A stretch of 64,000 nt of DNA from Brachypodium distachyon (Eukaryota; Streptophyta; Magnoliopsida; Poales; Poaceae). The DNA lies in contig NC_016134.3 in assembly GCF_000005505.3 (NCBI RefSeq), positions 11,700,624 through 11,764,623 of the forward strand, in the 5' to 3' direction. The notes beneath the pieces are model-generated. The model saw nothing but the letters and a program-made list of their open reading frames with translations. It ran no database searches and was not told the origin of the DNA. This document shows, one piece after another, positions 31,098-42,399 of this stretch. Every line of letters starts with the position of its first letter. Within the stretch, counting starts at the first letter, position 1. The position numbers and the translations under genes were made by a program.

Positions 31098-33200
31098 ATG
31101 GGGAAGCTCTCCATGGCCACGGCCATCTTCTGCGCCGTGGCTGTAGCCGTTCTTACCGCGGCGGTAGGCGGCAAGGCGGCCGTCGTAGAGCACACCTTCG
31201 TTGTGAGTATAATAAGTGCCTAATTATTTAGTCTTCATGTGTTCTGTTGTTGATCACTTCAATTTCACGGTGATCAGTTTTGCTTTCTAGAGAAAAAGGC
31301 TCTTTGGTCTTAGCTTTAGGACTTTGCCTGCATACATTTTGATCCGGCTGAATCTCTTTGGCTTTGGGCGCTGTCAAAGGAAAACCTTGTATCAGTTGTC
31401 TACTAACCTTGTAGTAGTTTGCTTGTGTTTTTTAGATCACACCGGTCATGCTTTCTTTACACACTATACAAGTTTAAGCTAGCTAGGTGAATGATCACCA
31501 ATATTTAATATGCTGGAAATGGCATGCAGGTGCACGAGATGAACCAGACGCACCTGTGCAACACGACCAAGATCTACGTGGTCAACGGGCAGCTCCCTGG
31601 CCCCACGATCGACGTCACCGACGGCGACACGGTGGTGGTCCACGTGAAGAACCACCTCCCACACGGCCTCACCATCCACTGGCACGGTGTCCGCCAGATC
31701 ATGAGCTGCTGGTCTGACGGGGCAGGCTTCGTCACCGAGTGCCCCATCCCTCCAGGCGGCGAGCACACGTACCGCTTCAACGTCACTGGCCAGGTCGGCA
31801 CGCTCTGGTGGCACGCCCATGTCACTTGCCTCCGCGCTACCGTGGCTGGCGCGCTCGTGATCCGCCCTAAAGGCAACAAGTACCCGTTCCCTACCCCTGC
31901 AAAAGATGTCCCCATCATCATCGGCGAGTGGTGGGAGCTCGACCTCGTCGAGCTCGACCGTCGGATGCACGACGGAAACTTCGACGACAACCCGCTATCC
32001 GCCACCATCAATGGTAAGCTGGGGGACCTCAGCAACTGCTCGGGTGTCCCGGAGGAGAGTTTCGTCCTAGACGTGGTCCGTGGTAAGACCTACCTGCTCC
32101 GGATCATCAACACAGCACTCTTCTCTGAGTACTACTTCAAGGTGGCCGGGCATGCGCTCACGGTGGTTGGTGCCGATGGCAACTACCTGACCCCATATAA
32201 GACCGACATGGTCACCGTCGCTCCAGGGGAAGCCATTGACGTCCTCATGGTTGCCGATGCCAAACCAGCACAATACCACATGGTGGCCCTTGCCAACCAG
32301 CCACCGGAACCCGACCCTCAAATCCCAGGGTTCGTCTCCCGTGGCCTTGTCCGCTATGTCGGAGTTCCCAGCAACAACAACGGCATGCCGGTGCCGACAC
32401 CGCTCATGCCCAACCAGCACAACACAATGCCATCCTTCTACTTCCACAACAACCTCACGGGGCTCGCCCACCCGGACCGTCACCGTGTCCCCATGCACGT
32501 CGACGAGCGTCTCTTCGTCACGCTTGGCCTCGGCTCCATATGCCGGAACGGAAGCAAAACATCGTGCAAGCGCCGGAGAAGCAACGAGACAATCGTGGTG
32601 GCCACCATGAACAACGTCTCATTCCACCATCTGACCAAGGCATCCCTCCTGGAGAGCTACTACGATGGGAAGCCCAACAAGACGCTCTACACGGAGGACT
32701 TCCCGGACAACCCGCCGCACCCTTACAACTACACAGACAGAGCACTGATCCCGCCAGGCCCACTCGAGGAGGCACTGGAGCCGACCTTCAAGGCGACCAA
32801 ACTCCGTCGGTTCAAGTACAACTCCTCGATTGAGATCGTGTTCCAGAGCACGGCACTGCTGCAGAGCGACTCCAACCCGATGCACCTCCATGGGTACGAC
32901 TTCTTCGTGCTGGCCCAAGGGATCGGAAACTTCAACCCCAGGACGGACCCCAAGAGGTTCAACTACCATAACCCACAGCTGAGGAACACGGTGCAGGTGC
33001 CTAGGACAGGGTGGGCTGCCATCAGGTTCATCGCCGACAACCCTGGCATCTGGTACCTTCATTGTCACTTTGAGTTCCACATCATCATGGGGATGGCCAC
33101 CGCTTTCATCGTCGAGAATGGGCCCACCCCCGAGACCAGCCTGCCGCCGCCACCGCCGGAATTCAAGAGGTGCGGTGCCAATGGCCTCACTCGGCCATAG
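31098..33200 (+). CDS. Laccase 1 (multicopper oxidase), two exons
   Basis: Exon 1 is 31098-31202 (35 codons, signal peptide with hydrophobic core AIFCAVAVAVLTAAV), the intron 31203-31529 (GTGAGT...GCATGCAG, phase 0), and exon 2 31530-33200; 591 residues. The whole mature enzyme is in exon 2, whereas plant laccases usually have several introns. Copper motifs: HWHG (His85), WWHAH, the third motif SNPMHLHG and HCHFEFHIIMGM with its Cys. In the third motif the first His of the usual HPxHLHG, a type-1 copper ligand, is Asn484. The type-2/3 His residues are present. Laccases are secreted and oxidise phenolics such as monolignols or flavonoids using O2. Many N-glycosylation sites (NxS/T). The frame is intact. 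Convergent with laccase 2 at 35125-37306, 12 residue differences in the 556 residues of exon 2. Confidence 0.95.
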
Positions 33201-33321
33201 TTGATCAATGGAACTTCATTCTTCCAGTTGGATAAGGTATATGAATACGTTCGTATACATACATACGGAAGCAACTGGGTCTGTATTATTTTTATTCATA
33301 ATAGTGTAGAAAATAAGACCA

Positions 33322-33327
33322 AATAAA
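33322..33327 (+). terminator. Possible poly(A) signal of laccase 1
   Basis: AATAAA about 120 bp after the stop. Position is the only support. Confidence 0.35.
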
Positions 33328-33880
33328 GATGCAGGAACATAGATCCTTCATCGTATTTGGGTGATTCTTACTGTAAAAGATGTATTCTTTTTATTTATTT
33401 TTCATTGTAATGTGTGTGTGTCAAAAGAGCAAGCTCTTCCTATTTTAATTTATTCTGTCAGATCAACTGTAAGTTGTTCCATCGAGATTCTATTTATGAA
33501 AAAAAATAAACAGACGAATTACAAGAAGTCATGACTATTCTTCAGTCGCTGGTGTTCATTCTTCAGAATTGAGGCGAACCGGTAATCCGGTATTGGATAC
33601 CAGCCAATCTGAAGCCATTGCAACCGCTAGGCTAGAGAGCACGGAAGATATATATGTGTAGCAAGAGAAGAAGACATGGTCGATGTGAACTGGTGCCGAT
33701 ATGGCAGGGCAAACCTTGCAATTTATAGCCACACCCAATTAATGCACTTACAGAGTAAACTAATTTCAGAACACTAGCTAGCTATCACCCGATTTCATTG
33801 ATTGATCATCTATCTATCCATCGATGTTAATGGCGCAGTGCACGGTTACAAGTCATCGAGACAAACTACGTACATACTAA

Positions 33881-33951
33881 CTCTGTTCATAAATAAAAAG
33901 TGTCACATATTTTGTACTAATCGGACGACATTTTTTATGCATCGGAGGGAA
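33881..33951. mobile_element. Short Stowaway-like MITE
   Basis: Ends ctctgttcataaataaaaag with tgtcac and, at the right, gacattttttatgcatcgga with ggga; short imperfect hairpin flanked by TA. Confidence 0.45.
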
Positions 33952-33954
33952 TAC

Positions 33955-34195
33955 TAACTTTGTTCTAAATCAAATTTGTCAAGTTTGACCAAGTTTATAA
34001 GAAAATATACTAATACTACAGTATCAAATAAGTATACTACGAAAATATACTTTTTTTTGCAAAAATATTGTGAAAATATACATCATGGTGATAGATTTAA
34101 TAAAACTAACTTAGAGAATAATGGATTTTCTACAAATTTGATCAAACTGTAAGAAGTTTGACTTATGACAAACGTAAAACATCAAAGGAAGTACT
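33955..34195. mobile_element. Stowaway/Mariner-type MITE
   Basis: About 240 bp. Left tttgttctaaatcaaatttg then tcaagtttgaccaagtttat; right gatcaaactgtaagaagttt then gacttatgacaaacg. The two halves are inverted copies of one another in outline, with caaataagtatac near the middle. Same type as 28787-29046. Confidence 0.55.
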
Positions 34196-34827
34196 TCATA
34201 TATGTTCAATTTCCACCATACTTGCATGCATGCTACGGAAGTTAACCCAAATTAAGAGAGTAGCTAGCTAGCTCAGATGATCGATATTCATCTTGACCGG
34301 CAGGCCTCCGTTCTTCACGTACACGTTTTGCGTACAACTTGGTAAGTTGGGATGAAGAAAAGATCGAGAGTAGCATGCATGCAAGTCAACCTATGTGTAC
34401 TGTGTACATAGAAATAAAAGACAGAGACTACTCAACATAACAATCAAACTGGATCTGATAATTTAGCCGTTGTCAATATGGCAAACTCCACATGAGATCT
34501 AGATTTGAAAACCTCGTCGAGACGAATGAAATGGTGTAAAACTGGTCAAGATTATTTCCAACAGACTCGCTAGTTTTTAATTCTAAGATTGTTTTTCTGC
34601 ATATGTACGTATGATTGAAAAATTGCACGCAACTTGATTGACTGTGAAGCAATTTCTCAAGTGACTTAGAAACAGTAATAAATCTGGTTTCTGTTCAATT
34701 AATGAATAGTTTTTCCTCTGAATTCTCAGAATAAAAGAAAGAAAATGTATGACTTCTCTGTAATTTCCTCTGTTTATTTATTTGTTCGTAAATCGAAATT
34801 CGATGGACAAACTTACAGTTAATTTGA

Positions 34828-34856
34828 CACGCACACACACACACACACACACACAC
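34828..34856. repeat. CA microsatellite
   Basis: About 14 uninterrupted CA units in the 3' flank of laccase 2. The left arm has only a short tgtgtgtg at the matching place near 33410, so the repeat expanded after duplication. Confidence 0.9.
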
Positions 34857-35124
34857 GAAGAAGGGGAAGACTAACATCTTGATAAATTACAACGAAAAAT
34901 AAATAAATAAGAATACACCTTTTACAGTAAGAATCATCCGTCACCAAATGCAATGAAGGAACTAAGTACCAACACAATTCCCCTCATCTTTATCGAACCT
35001 TATTTGTACGGCTACTGCGAATAATAAAACTTCCAGACCCATTCCGTCCATCTGTACCAATATATAGGACCGTATATATATATTAATATATACCTCATCC
35101 ATGGTAGAAGCTCCATGGACTAAA

Positions 35125-37306
35125 CTATGGCCGAGTGAGGCCATTGGCACCACACCTCTTGAATTCTGGCGGCGGCGGTGGCAGGCTTGTCTCTGGGGTA
35201 GGCCCGTTCTCCACGATGAAGGCCGTTGCCATCCCCATGATGATGTGGAACTCAAAGTGGCAGTGGAGGTACCAGACGCCAGGGTTATCGGCGATGAATC
35301 TCACGGCAGCCCACCCTGTCCTAGGCACCTGCACCGTGTTCCTCAGCTGCGGGTTATGGTAGTTGAACTTCTTGGGGTCCGTCCTCGGGTTGAAGTTGCC
35401 GATCCCTTGGGCCAGCACGAAGAAGTCGTACCCATGGAGGTGCATCGGGTTGGAGTCGCTCTGCAGTAGCGCCGTGCTCTGGAACACGATCTCGATCGAG
35501 GCATTGTACTTGAATCGACGGAGCTTGGTCGACTTGAAGGTCGGCTCCAGGGCCTCTTCGAGTGGGCCCGGGGGGATCAGTGCCCTGTCCGTGTAGTTGT
35601 AAGGGTGCGGCGGGTTGTCCGGGAAGTCCTCCGTGTAGAGGGTCTTGTTGGGCTTCCCATCGTAGTAGCTCTCCAAGAGGGACGCCTTGGTTGGGTGGTG
35701 GAACGAGACGTTGTTCATGGTGGCCACCACGATTGTTTCGTTGCTTCTCCGGCGCTTGCATGACGTCTTGCTTCCGTTCCTGCAGATGGAGCCGAGGCCG
35801 AGCGTCACGAAGAGGCGCTCGTCGACGTGCATGGGGACACGATGTCGGTCCGGGTGGGCAAGCCCGGTGAGGTTGTTGTGGAAGTAGAAGGATGGCATGG
35901 TGTTGTGCTGGTTGGGCATGAGGGGTGTCGGCACCGGCATGCCGTTGTTGTTGTTGGGAACTCCGGCATAGCGGACAAGGCCCCGAGAGACGAACCCTGG
36001 GATTTGAGGGTCGGGTTCCGGTGGCTGGTTGGCAAGTGCCACCATGTGGTAGTGTGCTGGCTTGGCATCGGCGACCATGAGGACGTCAATGGCTTCCCCC
36101 GGAGCAACGGTGACCATGTCGGTCTTGTATGGGGTTAGGTAGTTGCCGTCGGCACCGACTACCGTCAGAGTGTGCCCTGCCACCTTGAAGTAGTACTCGG
36201 AAAAGAGTGCAGTGTTGATGATCCGGAGCAGGTAGGTCTCACCACGGGCCACGTCTAGGACGAAGCTCTCCTCGGGGACACCCGAGCAGTTGCTGAGGTC
36301 ACCCAGCTTACCGTTGATGGTGGCAGACAGCGGGTTGTCATCGAAGTTTCCGTCATGCATCCGACGGTCGAGCTCGACTAGGTCGAGCTCCCACCACTCG
36401 CCAATGATGATGGGGACATCCTTGGCGGGAGTCGGGAACGGGTACTTGTTGCCTTTAGGGCGGATCACGAGCGCGCCAGCCACGGTAGCGCGGAGGCAAG
36501 TGACATGGGCGTGCCACCAGAGCGTGCCGACCTGGCCAGTGACGTTGAAGCGGTACGTGTGCTCGCCGCCTGGAGGGATGGGGCACTCGGTGACGAAGCC
36601 TGCCCCGTCAGACCAGCAGCTCATGATCTGGCGGACACCGTGCCAGTGGATGGTGAGGCCGTGTGGGAGGTGGTTCTTCACGTGGACCACCACCGTGTCG
36701 CCGTCGGTGACGTCGATCGTGGGGCCAGGGAGCTGCCCGTTGACCACGTAGATCTTGGTCGTGTTGCACAGGTGCGTCTGGTTCATCTCGTGCACCTGCA
36801 TGCCATTGCCAGCATATTGAATATTAGTGCTCAGTCACCTAGTTAGTTTAAACTTGTATAGTCTATACAGAAAGCTTTACGCGATGTGGTCAGTAGACAA
36901 TAACTGATACATGGTTTTCCTTTGATAAATCATTAATTAAGCTAACTTTTTGGATGCGTCCCAAGTAGGCTCATTGCCCTCGTCAAAAAGGGACTATATC
37001 CAATCCAATCCAACCTCCGATTAATTTGTGATCCACCGAAAGGGATTGAGCCGGATCAAAATGTATCCAGATAAGTCCTAAAGCTAAGACCAAATAGCCA
37101 GCTTCTCTAGAAAGCAAAACTGACCATGAAATTAAAGTGACCAACAAGCTAGGCAACAACACATCATAACTAAATAGTCAAGCATAGTATGTTATACTTA
37201 CAACGAAGGTGTGCTCTACAACGGCAGCCTCGCCGCCAACCGCCGCCGCAAGAACGGCGACCGCCACGGCGCAGAAGATGGCCGTGGCCATGGAGAGCTT
37301 CTCCAT
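35125..37306 (-). CDS. Laccase 2 (multicopper oxidase), two exons
   Basis: Minus strand: exon 1 is 37306-37202 (35 codons), the intron 37201-36796 (GTAAGT...GCATGCAG, phase 0), and exon 2 36795-35125; 591 residues, the same structure as laccase 1. Exon 2 differs from laccase 1 at 12 positions (for example Val/Ala and Lys/Glu near the VRGKTYLLRI segment, Ala/Thr, Gln/His, Leu/Pro, Ile/Val near the last copper motif), none in a copper ligand. It shares SNPMHLHG, so the type-1 His ligand is Asn here too, and keeps HWHG, WWHAH and HCHFEFH. Secreted oxidase acting on phenolics in the cell wall; substrate unknown. The frame is intact and the promoter region is conserved with laccase 1, so both are probably expressed. 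Confidence 0.95.
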
Positions 37307-37442
37307 GCTCTACAAACTCAGTGAGATCGATCGATCGATGTGCTTAGTTGGTGTACACCACCACTCTCAAATGGTTAGCTGCTACCAGTAGCTAGCTCTC
37401 TAACTTAATGGAAGGATGGTTTTGCTAAGCCTGCCTCGTGGC

Positions 37443-37451
37443 CTATTTATG
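37443..37451 (-). promoter_or_regulatory. TATA box of laccase 2
   Basis: The plus strand reads cctatttatgg, giving CATAAATAGG on the minus strand about 140 bp above the ATG at 37306, at the same distance as in laccase 1. Confidence 0.6.
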
Positions 37452-38483
37452 GACCCCCGGCCACGGGGCAAGCTGCAGGCGTCCGGATCCAACGGTCGGC
37501 TGCAATGGTTGACCGGACCCCATCGATCTCCCTACGTACTATACGTACTACTTTTCGTACCCAAATAAAACACACACACGCAACCTGGTTTTACTAGCTA
37601 GCTGCTGCTGCTGCTGCTTCATGGAAAGATCAATGCAAAGGGAGATAAGCATGCATCATTGGCATGTATACTTTTTGGTTGCAAGAATTAGGAAAGGAGG
37701 ATGCATGGCGATTGGTTAACCCTTTTTGCCTTGAGAGGGAAAGTGCTATTGGCTAACCCTCTTTGCCTTGAGAGGTTAGCTTAGTTAATTAATCTCGATG
37801 AGAACGACAAGTGTAGATCGCTCAATCCGAGAAATGCCAATGTAATCGAGTTTGGTAAACTATCTAGAGTTCACACGGAACAACTCTTTCGTCGAGGAAA
37901 TGTATTGGGTTAATTAACGCGTGATCTGGTGGAGTTTAGACTTGAGGAGGGTGTTAAATATATTGGTGCGGCATCTTGCTAACAGCTCGAGTAGCTGATT
38001 AATAACATCTAATTCATAAAGGACGGTACAATAATACTTTTGGTAATGTAATAGGATAAAGGATCAGTTCCTTTCAATAGAAAATGAATATAAGCAAGTA
38101 GACTTCTTCTGTCTTGAAAGGTAAAGCAAAGACTTTTTCACCTACCTCTACCAACCCAGCACTCGTCTTGGGTGTGACGATCATTAATTAATAAATTAAT
38201 TCCAAGTGCACACACAAGATGTTTTGTTTGGTATCGGATGCCGTACAGCACAGGATATGTTTTATGCTGAAAGGAATGAATAGGTATTCCGTAACGGAAT
38301 ACGTAAGTACGTATAATTGGAGAATCTAGTTACTTCAGCAAATTTGACTTATGCTGCTCTCTGGTGCTTTGTTGACAAGTCAAATTGGATAGCACCAGCG
38401 TTTATTTAGTTTAACCTTTCCTTGACAGGTGACCATGCATGCCGTGCGGTAGATTCTAGCCGAATCTTGTTTCAGTTCAGATT

Positions 38484-38520
38484 GGTAATGTATTTTTTTG
38501 AGGCAGATTGGTAAGTATTA
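38484..38520. repeat. Tail-only insertion footprint
   Basis: cagattggta occurs twice around atgtatttttttgagg. The equivalent place in copy R2 (about 44585, cagattggtgatgtg) has no T-run insert, which supports a later poly(A)-tail insertion. Confidence 0.55.
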
Positions 38521-38861
38521 CTAATATATAGGTTGACTGTTTCTAAGACCATGAATTAGTATATGCTGCCGGCCGGTTGAGATGATCTAGATATTTGACA
38601 TTTAGCATACTAATTCATGGTCTAATGCAGTTAATCTTGGTGCATGCTCGTTCGACGGCGCAATTTATCCGCCAAGTAGGTTCATTGTGCGGTTGTAGTC
38701 GATGATGCATGTCGTTTTTTGGTTCAATAGAAAAATGGATTGGGCTCTCGTGCCAAGCTTGGCATATCCAGGCCCAGCCTGGGAGCTGAACTTGTACATT
38801 GGCATGCGATACATGTGTCAGCTTGGTGAAGGGGCATAGCTAGCTGAAAAGTAATTAAATA

Positions 38862-38943
38862 CTCCCTTCGGTCCGAAATACTTCTCTTAGATTTAGTATA
38901 AAATTGTATCAAATCAACGACAAGTAATTCTGGCCGGATGGAG
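38862..38943. mobile_element. Short Stowaway MITE
   Basis: TA-flanked, about 82 bp. Left ctcccttcggtccgaaatac with ttctctta; right gacaagtaattctggccgga with tggag. Absent from the matching place in copy R2 near 44905. Confidence 0.6.
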
Positions 38944-39315
38944 TAGCTAAACCCTTTATTGTCAATAACTCATGCTCATCATGTGAAACTGAATTTTTGT
39001 GAATTGTGTTAGCACTGAAACCCGGCTGATGCAATGATCGGAGAGAGATCGACGCAAAACCGCCAGTTAATTTGACTCAATCTATTAACAGGATGCCACT
39101 ACTTAAAGTTTGCCGTGGAATTTTTTTACTGTTGCGTTTTGACCTTGGCTTGGAGAGGCTCTCTCTTCGATTAGGCACGTACAACCGGTTTTGATCGAGT
39201 TCGATCGAGTGGACCATGAGAATTATTGGGTCTAGCTAGATTCAACCCTATAGCTCTAGTACTATGACATAAGTACGTACGAAACGTGCAACCGAGCAAT
39301 GGGAAAAATAAATGC

Positions 39316-40733
39316 TGAATTTTGCTCATTAAACCATATAATTACTCTGTTTTTTCTGGGTCAAAATTATAGTATACGGCTGCTATATATGCATGCAGGT
39401 GTGCCGGCCCGACATGACTTGGTTACTCAGAATAAAATAGTAAGCTAGGTTATTTTGACTCATTTAGAGATCGATGTAAACTAGGTTAGGTTTTTCCTAC
39501 TAGCAAATTTATGGAGGTACCCGTCAGGGATACCAGGAGTCAATCGTCAGCCTGCAGGTGACGTATCCGTATTAATTAGCTAGCAGGTACTGTATCTAAA
39601 ATTGACCTGTACGTCTGCTGATCAATGGGCATAGGAAAATTAAAGGGGACTAACTATTATATGTATTTTCTTATGTATGCATGCGTGTGTACGTATGTAT
39701 AGAACCGTCATCGTTGTCGTCGTCGGTCGTCGTCGGCTCTGCGCTACAGTACAAGGACAATCGACGTCTTCGACGGTCTACGCTACAGCTCCGTACGTTA
39801 CGCGGCGCCGGTTCAGAAGCAAATGCGAAAAGATTACGTACTGTGAACAGTGATTTGCACGCGGACGATGATCGCGTGTGGATTTTTTTTTGGCACATGT
39901 TCCTACTACACATGCATGGAACACGCATCACAGTGTTGGTTTTTTTTCCTGCCACTAATAGGAAAAACCTTATTATATACATTATTAATTAATCGTACGG
40001 GGTTCTCATTCGCAACTTATTAGTTATTAGCCGGTTTACAAATACCCTTTGTGGAAACATATCATAGATATTTTCACAATCCATTTTCTGGACTAGTGTT
40101 TTACTTTTTTTTAAGAAGAATTACGCTCAGTTTTTGTGTTGTTGCTGAACTTATTTTATTATCTGATATAGAAAACTACAAGAAATCATATAAAAGATTG
40201 TTAGATAAATGAGAAAATAGGAAAAATATAGTTGAAAATGTTAGATAATTATCATAATCCGCCCACTACCAAACCCTGCACAGCCTTACTATTACATATC
40301 TTGTCCCTGTTTTCATTTGTGATAGTTTTACCTTGTTCATATATAATGTCATATAGCAATATACGTTTTTCCCTTTAATTAGTTTTGACTATCTGATACT
40401 TCAGCTTTTATTTCATTTTATTACCAATTTCCCTACACCTATCTTGCAGGTAATTACTCGACCTATTACCTACAATTATTTCCCTATGTTTGTATTCTAG
40501 AAAAAAATCCCTATGTTTACCCTGAAAGAAATTGCCCTGTCGTATTAAACTTATATACAACTCATTCTCTGTGGATTACAACAAAACCAATTATGTAACA
40601 AAATATTTATTCCGGCAAAAAACTGAAAAGGGCTCAACCAGTCAGAGAACTGAAGTTCATGTACGCTGTCACACACTTTTTTTTTTTGCACTTTTGTGGG
40701 TCAAATTACAGCTAGCACGCGCTGTTTTTTTCT
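39316..40733. other. Non-coding part of right arm, upstream of the MULE
   Basis: A/T-rich, mostly shared with R2 up to about 40100. A region at 39700-39850 is open for about 100 codons on both strands but shows no motif. No gene is called. Confidence 0.4.
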
Positions 40734-42390
40734 CGGGAACGTATCCAGTGAAAATGGCTACTGAGTGCAAATCTGCAAATTTCGACCAACAGCCATCGGA
40801 TCCAGAATAGACGGCATGGATGAAAAGTGGGAACCAACAGGTCACTTAAACCCACTTTTACAAATAACCCCTGCTAAAAACACCGATCAAGTTTTTCCTT
40901 CCAAACTCAAGTTCGACCTTCACAGATGGAGATCCGCCACCCGTCCTCCACCAGCGCCGCCCGCCTGCGCTGGACCACCGTCGTCCGCCCGCCTGCGCTG
41001 GACCATCGTCGTCCGCCCGCCCTGGAACACCGCTGTTTCCTCGGCCAGAACCACCGCCGTACGCCCGCCCTCGACCACCGCCGTCTTCCTACCCTCGACC
41101 CCCGCCGTCCACCAACCCTTAACCACCTTCGCGCATGTGCCCTGGCACTCGCAAGGCGTCGGATCCCCATGCACGAACGACCAGGAATTTCCCTCACGGG
41201 ACGGAGGCCCGGCAGGCACGACGATGGCCCGCGCAACGGCGACCTGGCATGGCGGTGCCCCAACGCAACAGAGACCCGCTGGCCGCGGCACTGCTTCATG
41301 CGACGGCCACCCGACGGTCTGGGTGAAGCTACGTTGCGACGGCCACCCGACGGTCTGGGTGAAGCTACGTGGCGACGGCCACCTGTTCCGGTACCTCAAC
41401 CTGAAGCTGCAGTCTGCTGTTTGGGACAAAATGTTCTGTACCTGAACCTGAATGTTTTGCTTTGCTGTTCTTGAATGGTGGATGTGCAGGCAAATTGATG
41501 CTTCTTTGTTGCTGTGTTGTTGTTGTACATATTGAAATTGTGGATGTTAAAGTAGTTTTGTTACATCATGACAATGAATCTGAATTCAGTGTATCATGCA
41601 AATGAAAAGTTCAAACAGATGGTCTTCAGTTCATCTATCTTTCAGTTTTTTTTTCTTCTCTGATATTGAAAAGAACTTTACCTGAATTATGTCACTGTAG
41701 TTGTTCTAAGAACATGTTGAATTCATTTTTTTAAGCATTCGAGGTGATGCTGATGGCTCTTTTGGTAGGTTATAGCGGAACAAGAAGGCTGAGGTCACTA
41801 GATCTTGATCGTAGTTTTACCTCTACGTGGTTTCAGTGGGTATTCTCTCCGGTCTTGTTCATGGCAGGGCCGCAGGGCGCAAGGGACGGAGGAGCAGCAG
41901 AGGCCACCGCTTACGAGTGGCAGCAGTGACACGTGCTCGTGAGGGAGAATCATGGCCGCTGGAGGACAGTGCATCATTTTCGGACCCAGCTGAGGCCGGT
42001 GTCTCACGGCCGCCGGACGGAGTGCGCTGGATGGCAGGCCTCGCGGAGAGCTAGGACACACGCGTGGCGGCCGTTGAGGACGGGCGGACACCGCTCCGTG
42101 GTCCAGGAGAGCAGACGTAAGTGGTCCGGGATGGGCGGCGGGCAGGGGGCAGCTGGCGCGGCCGGCCGGATTCTCCATGGCAGTGAAGGTTGAAGACGAA
42201 ACGTTTATGGAAGACCGAAGTCGAGAGAAAAACTTGATCGGTGTTTTTAGTTGGGGGTTATTTGTAAAATCGAGTTTAAGTGACCGGCTGGTTCACACGT
42301 TTCATCTGTGCCGTCTATTCTGGATCCGATGGCTGACGGACTAAATTTGAAGATTTGCACCCAATAGCCATTTTCACTGGATACGTTGCC
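40734..42390. mobile_element. Mutator-like element with long terminal inverted repeats
   Basis: 1657 bp. The outer ends are inverted repeats of about 180 bp (left GGGAACGTATCCAGTGAAAA, right complement GGCAACGTATCCAGTGAAAA, continuing through atcggatccagaatagacgg and aaaacaccgatcaagttttt). Flanked by the 9 bp duplication TTTTTTTCT at 40725-40733 and 42391-42399. Long inverted repeats plus 9 bp duplications identify Mutator. No transposase. The inside (40920-41450 and 41850-42180) is GC-rich, with short repeats of a Pro/Arg-rich phrase (TTVVRPP-like), as in Pack-MULEs that carry gene fragments; the source gene is not recognised. Confidence 0.88.
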
Positions 42391-42399
42391 TTTTTTTCT

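Larger units (their letters stand above)
26160..33515. repeat. Left arm of a large inverted duplication around the laccase genes
   Basis: Matched by eye in reverse complement to right-arm segments: 26165-26380 with 42980-43190; 27185-27365 with 45655-45835; 29090-29470 with 38330-38700; 29640-30700 (minus a LINE) with 37730-38110; 30740-31090 with 37310-37650; and the complete laccase genes. Non-coding identity is patchy with many indels; coding identity is very high. Outer border approximate. Confidence 0.85.
33516..34770. other. Axis region between the laccase arms
   Basis: Homology between the arms fades at about 33515 and 34770; this spacer of about 1.25 kb contains two MITE-like sequences and A/T-rich DNA without a gene. 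The 60-codon frames seen have no motif. Confidence 0.5.
34770..40110. repeat. Right arm of the inverted duplication, copy R1
   Basis: Reverse-complement match to the left arm, containing laccase 2 and its upstream region to about 40100, with further R1 sequence continuing after the MULE at 42400-43250. It is repeated in direct orientation, without the gene, at 43555-47110 (copy R2). Confidence 0.85.

Noticed and set aside
31479..32775. Frames opposite and overlapping laccase exon 2
   Set aside because: Shadows of the laccase coding region; the same shadows appear in the second copy.
31098..37306. Inverted laccase pair as an assembly artefact
   Set aside because: Flanks and introns differ by many substitutions and arm-specific insertions (LINE, MITEs, MULE, CA repeat), so they are real diverged copies.
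40765..41474. Long frames inside the MULE as a transposase or host gene
   Set aside because: No MULE transposase residues, three frames open together, short internal repeats; treated as filler.
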